Below, in pieces: positions 50,801 through 64,000 of a stretch of 64,000 nt of DNA. The position numbers and the translations under genes are program-made. The notes below the pieces were generated by a model. It saw nothing but the letters and a program-made list of their open reading frames with translations. It had not been told where the DNA came from and ran no database searches. The stretch is taken from the NCBI RefSeq assembly GCF_027942865.1, contig NC_134515.1:21474227-21538226 (forward strand). Reading direction: 5' to 3'. Within the stretch, counting starts at the first letter, position 1. Every line of letters starts with the position of its first letter. Origin of the DNA: Odontesthes bonariensis. Taxonomy: Eukaryota; Chordata; Actinopteri; Atheriniformes; Atherinopsidae.

Positions 50801-53800
50801 TTACCTAGAACAGATATTCATACATTCTGTTAGCCAGAACACCTATACAATAAAAAATAAAAAAGCACAGAAGACCCATTTACTTCTAAAATGAACTGCA
50901 ATGAACTATATGAAGTTCACCTACAACAGGCATTTACACACACTGTGTTATCCAGAACACTGTAATAAAAACAGAGAAGACCCATTGACTGAACTATTAC
51001 CAACAATTCTGACAAAAATGGGGAGATTATTCAGAACTATTAATTTGGGCGACAGTGCCGCAGACATCGCCGCAGGAGGAGAGAAAGGAGGCCTCTGATT
51101 GGTCAACTCTACATCCGCTCTACACTATGCGTATTTCCGGTTTGCTAACCGGCTAATGGTGACGCTAACCGTGCTAACCGTGACGATTCTTTCCCTCTCT
51201 GCCAGCTCCAGTAGTAGCAATATTTCTTCTATTTCTAGATCGATCAGCTGCATCTCAATCAAAGTGCGCATTCGTCCAGTCGCCATTGTTGTTGAATGAC
51301 CTCCGTAACCGTAACACCCACAATCCTAGCTTGTTCGTGATTGTCCCTCTTGCGTTGTGGCATGGGATTAACATAGCGCAGACAGCGCTTCAAAAGTAGG
51401 CATAAATCAAAAATAACTGCGTCGTGTCTGCGACAAGCTCACTGCGACACACTGCTGAGAGAGTATAAACGGCCCTTTACGCGGCTCGTTATGAAAAAAG
51501 AAAAAAAAAAAAAAAAACAGAACAAAACCGTCTCTCATCAAAAAAGCGAACCTTGTGTAGGTGTGAACCGAGATCACGGTTTTTTAACGGTATACCGCCC
51601 AGCCCTAAAAGTGACTACAAGTTAAATTCCTAAACGGTTGTGCCGTCTGTGTCCTCGCTGGTTCATCAGTCGGTGAATTTCTGCTGCGCTCTCACCAGCA
51701 GACTCAGATTTACTCAGCAAGTACGACTTACCGATGAAACAGCTAAAAATATGATCAGATCCAAAATGATCTTCAATAAGAAAATTGTTATTCATTCATG
51801 CTCCCGAGAAGCACATTATCGAAGAGACTGAGCGTGCGGTAAGCCACCAAGTGTGCTGTCATATCAATAAATGACTAGGGCCGGCACGGTATATGTATTC
51901 GTACCGAACCGTCACGGTACGGGGGTCACGGTTCGGTACGCGCATTTCCACGCAGACTACACACGGTACGGAAGTTTTCTGAACACGGAACTGTTATTTT
52001 GCAAGAGTTTCCTTCAGGACCCATTTAAACACTGCCACATGCAAGCTCTGATTTGTCCGTAGAGATATACGCTTTCGGACAGAGTAGTTATAAGAACGCA
52101 GTTATCAGAACTGTCCTACTCGAATTTCGTTCTGATAACTGTCCTTCCCCAGCGGAGCTGTTTCAGTCTGCATTCGCACATGAGTCGGGACTGATACGCC
52201 GCGCGCAGCCGTCTGCGTCAGCGACGTGTTAGCCGTTAGCCGTTTAGCGCCACATTCAACAACAAAACGGAACAAAACAAAACCCGAGAGAAGAAAAAAC
52301 ACCACAAAGAAGCTAATATGGAGAGCTAGGAGGCCACCGTGTTCATGGTCTGCATGATGGTGATATTAATCATGGACGATCACATCAGGCGTCTAACATC
52401 GAGGCTGGAAGAGCTCACAGAGAGAGTCAGGAGACGATACTTTTTCATTTCATGAAGGAAGAAAGGAGAGCAGCGCGCCGCAGACAAAGGAGACAACGTG
52501 TAAGTTTAACTTATTAAACACGCGCCGGTTCTGTCTGTGTGGTATGATGAAACATTTCAGCCGTGATAGCATGACATGGGGCGTAGCTACCGACCACCAC
52601 ACACCTCCGTCAGATGTGTTCTATAGAAACCATGAAAAGACCCGACCAATTACGTCTCCCAAATGTATTACAACAACCCCTGGATACGAATACATGCAGA
52701 GCAAAAAAAATTACCAAAGCAATTGGAATTTACATCGCATCTGCTATGCGCCCATATTCCACTGTAGAAGAGGCAGGATTCAGATATCTATTACATGTGC
52801 TCGAACCTCGCTACACGCCTCCTTCGGCACTGTACCGAAAATGTACCGAACCGTAGGGTCCGTACCGAGGTACGTACCGAACCGTGAGTTTTTTGTACCG
52901 TTCCACCCCTATAAATGACTGTTCAGTCAGAACAGGTCACACGGAACAGCACTTCACACCCTTAAATGAACTTACCCAGTAACAAAGCAAAGCCCATCCT
53001 GCACAGCACGGAGGAGGACAGAAGCCATTCGGCTACAATCACAGAGTGGGGACCGCCTGTCGAAAGAAAATAAGAGATGTGAACAGAGGTTAAGAGATTA
53101 GAGTTCAAATATAAGGAATATGGTACCTGACGAAAACTGCTATAAGCTGTTTGAGGGAAAAAAAAGACCAAGCTATGTTTTCAGAATATAATCAAGCGTT
53201 TTTGCCACCAAGGGCACCATCGTCATAGCAACTACCATCTGCAATGCGAATCCTATCAGAAGTGGCTCCTGACTGAACAGAATCAAATCGCAACACAGAC
53301 CAAATCCTAATAAATCCAGCATAGATCAATGGCACAGAGTATAACTTTTTATTACTTCCTCCAGTAAGATTTTATTTCTTTGTGTGTGTGTGTGTGTGTG
53401 TGTGTGCATAACCAACCATGAGGGACGACGATAAGAGGCAACTTCAGGTCATTCTTAGCTTCCTTTGGTTTGATCAGCACTGCTTCAAAATCAAGGCCCG
53501 CTAGAAAACAGTGAAATTAGTAAATAACATTAATGTTACATCTGCTGCGTTTCATTCATAGTAAACTCTAATAACATTATCAATCCTGCGGTCATCTCAG
53601 GAGCATTTGTTTACCTCTGTTTACCTAAAAAAGCGGATGGGGGAGCTTAATGTAGATATCACACGGTATGATTCAGTTTCTTGGGGTCAACGAGATTATC
53701 AGTTTACGAAATTGTTCAAATCCATCATGTGCTAAGAAATCAGAAGTAAGCTTGGAAACAAAGTCAAGTGTCTATCAGTTTGTGGAGTCTTTATATTTAT

Positions 53801-56800
53801 TCATATTATATATTTTCAGATTGAATGGGTGTTTTTTTTTTTTTTTTTTTTTGCCTGTTTGGTGAAATGCGTATGGAAGCCATTATTTCCATTTTTCCTC
53901 CAGCTGTTGTAAGAGCCAGCAGACGCCGCCTCTTTTGGCTGAAGGTTGTCAGTTAACATTGCGGCAAGTTGATCTGTAACACGGTACCCTTTGTGGCTTT
54001 TCCTGAAGTACTTGTACTTTCGTTTTGCAAACCTTGCACATAAAAAAATGGGTCATGTTTCGCTCATTGTTTGGAACTCTGTACAGTCCAAAGAGAACAA
54101 ATACACAAATAGGTTCCTAATTTTTCTTTAAAAAGCCTGTTAACTGTAATATACAGAGTTCATATCATATGTAGCTCATTACCAGATAAAGGAAAGCAAA
54201 TGTAATCCAATACGATAAGTCTAATCAATACAATCTTAATGATATAAGAGGGAGGACAAAACTAACTATTGTTTCATAAAACTTGATGAAGACTACTGAA
54301 ACTATTGATTTACAAATCCTTCATCTATGACTCCTGTTAAAATACCAAAAAATAAATAAATAAATTCATAAATAAAGTCTTTGTCTTCTTACGGTATTGA
54401 CTATTTTCTTGATCTGGGGGAGGAGTGAAAGTCATGATCTTCCAGTCAATCTCAGGTAACTTCTCAGAGTCTTCCAAGATAACCCAGGCCACCTCCTCCT
54501 GGGAATCCCTGCCTGGAAGGAAGCCCACCCTCTGGACACAAGGAATGACACAACCATGAGTGACAAATGAGCTCCTCTGTCATTTGAAGTTCAGCTTTTG
54601 CGTATAAAGCACCCAAATAACCTTTCCCAAAGATCCCATTTAGGTGACCGTCCATACTTTAGGAAGGTATGAAAATGTAAAAACAAAAACAAAAAGCTGA
54701 TCCTACCAGACTCGGAGGGATGTTGGGAGAGGAGCAGCTGACCACCATCAGATCTCTCTCCAGGTTCAGCAGACACCAGTTACCAATATCAGACTCTACA
54801 AACAAACGACATCATCAATACAAAATGAAAATACAATCATAAAAACAGTCATATTATCTGGAAGCAAAGCAGCTGTAAGAAACTGACAACGCCTAATCAG
54901 ACCTTTTAAGAACTGTGCGAACTAAGTGCATTCAGATACTCACTTGCAGTCAGAGAGGTGATCATCCCTGTGCTTATATCCACCATTAAGAGATCCTGTA
55001 ACACAGAGAGAACAGCACAATATGAACCATTTTTGTCAGACCAAAGAGGAAAGCATTTTATAATAAAGCAGGGTGTTGTCGTCTCTTCAGCCTTAGTTTT
55101 CTCATTATCAAATTTCCAAGTATGTGACAGTACATACCTTGCGGCTGCGCTGAGGGCAAGCAATGATAATACGTTGACTGTCAGCTGACCAGCACTGGGG
55201 TGACAACTGAGAACTGTAGATGCCAGTAAACCCATCTGTAAAGCCGCACAGAAACAAACTTTTCTTTTTAAATGCACAGATGGGGTTTATAAATAACGAA
55301 AAAGGTGCATTCGTGTGGCCAGATAAAAAAAAAAAAAAAAAATGCCTCACCTTCTCTGGGTCGCTTCACAACATCCACCACCACTGAAGTCTTCTTGGTA
55401 TACCAGTCATACTAAAAATAAAGCCAACAAATGCAGCTACTTACTCACAAATTCACTCGATTTTGAGGGAAACTGACTCCACTTTATTATCTTTGGTGAT
55501 TATAGTCCACTTTTTAAAAAAAAGGCAAATTGAGTAGTATATGGGGCTCCGTTCTGCCTTACCACGCAGAGTCTGCTGCACTGCATGTGTGGGCCATAGA
55601 CAGAACATTCGAGATAGACAATTCGGCACTGGTCGGGGCTCAGCCTCGGAGAGCACACCGCACTGGTGTCTGATGAGAGCTGCTCTGATGGAGACAATCA
55701 ACAAAAACACATCCTCACCAGCTACATCATGCTGTTGCAACCACAATGAATTGGACTAAGATGTCCAGGGAACACTACGTAGGAAAGACAAGTGTGTGAT
55801 TGAATATTGTTCAATGTAATTCATGACATTATAATGCTTTTATAGGACTATATAAAACTCTATACTCGGTACTGGTGTAAACAGTAAGATCGCAGAACAA
55901 GAATAAAGACAATAACCTCTTGCTTTGCATTTTAAAGCATTGTAAATGCTATACCTATAATTCACAGCACGTGTTTGTCATAACACTTCACAGGTTTCGT
56001 GATAACATGTCTTTACACATGTGTGAAAAAGGGTATGAGCTCCAATTTTAAAGGGAGCAACAGTTAACTTACCACATTTCCCACCAGTAAGATCCACATA
56101 AAACAAAGATGACCTGACAGAGAAAATGGAAAAATTAATGGGTCTGCATCATGAGAACACACCCGAAAAGTTCAGTTCTGACTTTTATCTGATCAGTGAA
56201 AAATGTGAACACCTCCTGTTCGGGCAGTACTTGAGACCAAGTCTGAAAGGCTCGTGCCACCAGCCCACAAAAACCACGCCGGTGTCACCTGGTGCCCAAA
56301 ATGCCTGCAGAGACGGAAACAGAGTAACAACAGGGGCCAAAAGAAGTGGAACCCACTGGGAGTGCAGAAATATTAGAACAAAGCCACACATCCTTGCAAC
56401 TGTAGTGCCAAACCTGTCCAGGGGAGATATTTTCAGGCACTCCTTCCAGCACAGAGACATTGTCCCCCTCGATGTCCAAGACACACAGCACTGGGCAGCT
56501 CTTACTAACTAAGGTCTCTCCCCAGTCCTCATGGTAGACAAACTGCTCCCCCTGCAGGAATAAGATGGAAAAAGCACAAATGGAAAGGTAAACTGATGAC
56601 TGAATTAAAATCCTGACCTATAAAAATGCTGCGGTTTAAGAAATTTAAAGTTAAAGAAATCAAACTGAATTTACTCTGACAGCGTCCCTTTTCCCCACCC
56701 TCATGGTCTCCTCCTCATCGCCGATAGAAGACAACTCCGGCGACTCCATCTACAAAGACAGTAGGAAGCATGGAATAGCGAGTTCGAACATTGGCGTTTT

Positions 56801-58681
56801 ATCAAAAATAATTTACTTTTGTGAATGTTGCTCCTGTGGCTTTATCATACTTAGTGCTTTTAAGTTACGCTGGTACGGATACGCAATGCATCACTGAAAA
56901 TGATGACAGAATGAACCCGTTTTTCCTGTTTCCACGACTGTGCAAAAGTTTTCCTCTCAATGGCACGGAACGACCGCTGAGAAGTATCTGATCTGGCTGG
57001 TGAGTGTGCTTCGTGTGTAAATCTGAAGCACTGTAACAGTGTGCCAATGTAACCATGTGCGTCCAACTATCTGGCAAATCTTTCCAAATACTGTGAAGCA
57101 ATGGAACCGCGCTGTGCCAGCTTTCATGCTCTCTAAGTCCAGCAGGGAAGCATCTGTCGGGTTCTGTGAGATTCCGTGCTCATTAACACCTCGAAGCAAG
57201 TTTTGCAGACCCACCTGGAAGAAGGATTCCGTCTTGGGTCTCTTTCTCTCTGCCACATACAGGAGGTGTGTCTCAGAGTGTGACCAAACCAAGCAGCCAA
57301 ATTGCTCTGAGGATGCAAAACAGAGTGATGAACACTGGCACAGACAAGCTGCTTTGGGATAAATACTCATTTTCCCTGAAGAAGACTCACCATCTTCGTA
57401 GACTTTGCCGTGCTTCTTTAGGGCTGACAGATTGATGCTCTTCATCTTAATGTTTTTACTCCAGATCTGAAAAGCAACAACAACAACAAAAAAAAAAGCT
57501 AAGGAGAGGAGAAAACCAAAGATCTTATATTGACAACAGGCTGCAGAAACGAGACAAGGCAGACAGACTATAGCCAGCTAATAAAACAGTCAAATAGAAC
57601 AAAGACAAGCAAAATGTGACGTAAGACAGGCCAGACAGACAGCCACACACCTCCAGAAACTGTTTCTCCTCTCCTTTTACAGAACATTCTCTGACAACTG
57701 CCTTCATTTCACCGGAAGGCGAATCTTTGCTCAGCACCCTGAGATGAGAAACAAACGTGGAGATGTGGTTCAGTTCGCTCAGAGCTAGTTCTGGGAGGCA
57801 TAGATAATATGTGGCATCTCTGTACGTACTCTCCTTTGATTTCCGTGCAGTTTCCCGACGCTCCAGAGTAGACCACTGACTTGTCATCGTGGAATACAAT
57901 GTACTGCCGGCAAAACTTGACATTTTCATTCCTCTCCAGATCACGCTGGCTCCATTCTGCAGAAGAAAAAACAAGCCACAAGGCCATCAACAGGGATCCC
58001 CGTGTAAAAAAATGAGAACATTCGACGTTGGCACCGATTGAATCTACCTGTGTAGATGTTGCTGTATTTGCCTCCATACTGAGAGGTGACGACGGGTCCC
58101 ACGTCTGCTCGGCTCAAAGAGGGGAAGAGACTGAGCTCTCTGTAGAGTTTGGCGATTTCCTCCGGGTTGGTCATCACCTGACAGCCCGCACCAGAATAAC
58201 TACGTCTCAGTGAAGTGAACTGCCTGACCGCGAACAATGCCCTATTCATGTCCTAGCTGGGAAGCTACTCCTCCATACAAAAATCAGTACAATTACAGCA
58301 CTAAAACACAGGCCAGTTTAGAGATATGTTTTACCTTAAATTGCCAAATTTGTTGTGGAAAGAGATTACACAACAGCTACGTGTGAAACAAAGCAACCGA
58401 GTGAGCAAGGTAGTTTGTTAGTTGTGTGAGCTTTGGCAGTTTGATCGACCTGACCAGGAACTTCCTGCTGGAGCTGACAATAAACAACCGCGCCAGCGTC
58501 TCTCTGCTAGCTTGACTCGAAAGCTAGTTAATTAGGCTGCTATCAAAAAAAGTGACAGCGTAATTCAGCCAGCTCTCCGTTTGCACATATATACAACATT
58601 AGTTGTGTATGTTAGCCGTGTGGAAGTAAACACCGATAACGGTGTTCAGTTAGTTACGTTTCATCATACCTGTGTCTCCAT
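47848..58681 (-). CDS. apeh: Acylaminoacyl-peptide hydrolase (acylpeptide hydrolase)
   Basis: This is a cytosolic S9-family serine peptidase that removes N-acylated residues from blocked peptides. It has 23 exons and 730 aa (human 732). Exons: 58681-58670, 58177-58048, 57956-57830, 57738-57651, 57466-57391, 57306-57215, 56749-56675, 56551-56414, 56304-56213, 56113-56073, 55684-55563, 55411-55351, 55235-55138, 54995-54944, 54795-54707, 54531-54393, 53500-53417, 53056-52976, 49517-49429, 49155-48965, 48364-48262, 48172-48066, 47953-47848. All borders are GT-AG and all phases match. A beta-propeller precedes a C-terminal alpha/beta hydrolase. Predicted triad: Ser585 in GGSHGG, Asp673 in GEDDRRVP, His705 in NNHSLS, each two positions before the human residues. 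Typical blocks are [27 protein letters not shown] and [11 protein letters not shown]. The start METQ matches human MERQ. Intron 18 (3.5 kb) holds two hAT elements. Confidence 0.97.
50550..51607. mobile_element. Non-autonomous hAT element (1) in apeh intron 18
   Basis: Exact 8-bp target duplications AAAGTGAC flank the element (50542-50549 and 51608-51615). The termini are TAGGGCTGGGCGGTTCTGGA and, on the minus strand, TAGGGCTGGGCGGTATACCG. Both ends carry subterminal ATCACGGTTTT motifs. No transposase-like frame was recognised in its 1058 bp. Confidence 0.88.
51876..52911. mobile_element. hAT element (2) with transposase remnant in apeh intron 18
   Basis: Exact 8-bp target duplications TAAATGAC flank the element (51868-51875 and 52912-52919). 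The ends are TAGGGCCGGCACGGTAT and, on the minus strand, TAGGGGTGGAACGGTAC. CGGTACG and TACCGAACCG motifs are repeated near both ends. On the plus strand at about 52710-52830 a frame reads [18 protein letters not shown] and [13 protein letters not shown], typical of ZBED/hAT transposases. The rest of the coding region is deleted, so the copy is non-autonomous. Confidence 0.88.
53381..53406. repeat. (TG)13 tract beside an apeh splice donor
   Basis: Thirteen TG units on the plus strand, (CA)n in the apeh transcript. The tract begins 10 bases into the intron after the donor of exon 17. Confidence 0.9.
58178..58249 (-). CDS. apeh: Possible alternative apeh start with mitochondrial-type presequence
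   Basis: An ATG at 58249 (G at -3, stop codon TAG two codons upstream) opens a 24-codon frame that reads without a stop through the exon-2 acceptor, in frame with [12 protein letters not shown]. The peptide starts [19 protein letters not shown]. It has four Arg, no acidic residue and alternating hydrophobic positions, as mitochondrial presequences do. If a transcript starts in this intron, the protein would be about 750 aa. The normal spliced start is METQ from the exon at 58670-58681. Confidence 0.4.
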
Positions 58682-59251
58682 GACAGGGACGATGTGTGTC
58701 GCTGCTGGTCACCCCGTATCAATTCAGTTGAGTCCACAATGAAGTGGGCGCTCCAGTCCAAAGTTAGCCACAAAACAATAAAGCTAGGATACGTTACAGC
58801 TTCTTGGTACAAGAATAAAAGCATATTGAATTAATATCTTTTGGGTGTGCCGAAATATAGGAGCTTATGAATGACTTTATGCTGAATAAAAACAAAACTG
58901 CAATGCATTTAGACTACTTAAAGTACTGAAAATAGATTTAAAAGGTTTAGTCGGGACAATAACACACACATGCGCTTTTATTTTTGTAGGCAACAACCAC
59001 CACAACACCGAACAGGAAGCAATACAGATATTAACTAAGCTAGTAACGCCCTCTTGAGTTTTAACTAATCAACAATAACATTTTTTAACAAGTTGTTTGT
59101 TTGTTGAATGCCGAAATAATGTAACACATAAATAACTGTGTATTCAGACTAGGTATGAAATTTTGTGCAACTTTTTTGGGTGCGTGTGAATGACAGCTGG
59201 TGCAGCGGCTCTTTCAGTCAGCAGGGGTAGGTGGGGTCACTGAGAGCCAAG
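58682..59251. promoter_or_regulatory. Shared apeh-capza1 intergenic region, putative bidirectional promoter
   Basis: The apeh start (minus) and capza1 start (plus) lie head to head, 570 bp apart, with both 5' UTRs in between. I see no obvious TATA box in the expected place for either gene. No specific factor site is claimed. Confidence 0.5.
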
Positions 59252-63969
<4,718 letters not shown>

Positions 63970-64000
63970 AGGAGGGTCGGGCACTGAGGCACGCTCCCAT

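Overview
The window is nuclear DNA of a teleost fish. All four genes are split by GT-AG introns and have close vertebrate counterparts. The spacers carry fish-type repeats: tRNA-derived SINEs, 5'-truncated non-LTR retrotransposons, hAT and TTAA-type DNA transposons, and many (CA)n tracts. The species cannot be named from the sequence. Coding evidence is limited to the four genes. Most other open frames are short, lack splice context and look like noise.

Layout. (1) Bases 1-41.7 kb, minus strand: the 5' two thirds of an ERC/ELKS/CAST active-zone scaffold gene, closest to ERC2. Six coding exons (39289-38441, 34834-34091, 28509-28435, 26324-26169, 22889-22722, 7702-7535) join in phase 0 to give residues 1-720. 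The 3' end lies beyond the left edge. The introns are long (up to 15 kb) and hold the SINE, LINE and MITE copies. (2) 42989-46454, minus strand: toll-like receptor 9, 1061 aa, in three coding exons. The first carries only the ATG, and the last carries the end of the TIR domain. (3) 47848-58681, minus strand: complete acylaminoacyl-peptide hydrolase (apeh), 23 coding exons, 730 aa, with the Ser/Asp/His triad. Its 18th intron holds two back-to-back hAT elements. (4) 59252-63969, plus strand: complete F-actin capping protein alpha-1 (capza1), 10 exons, 286 aa, head-to-head with apeh across about 570 bp.

The genes do not form a functional pathway: a presynaptic scaffold, an endosomal DNA sensor, a cytosolic peptidase and an actin capper. 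ERC2, TLR9 and APEH all lie on human 3p, so their linkage here looks like conserved synteny. CAPZA1 is elsewhere in human.

Points most worth a second look: a mitochondrial-presequence-like alternative start that splices or reads into apeh exon 2; a Ser-Pro-rich insert of about 130 residues inside a normally coiled-coil exon of the ERC protein; a TTAA-type MITE nested in another terminal-inverted-repeat element; dinucleotide repeats touching splice sites in erc2 and apeh; and a small membrane-protein-like ORF in the apeh 3' UTR. I saw no clearly new multi-gene system.
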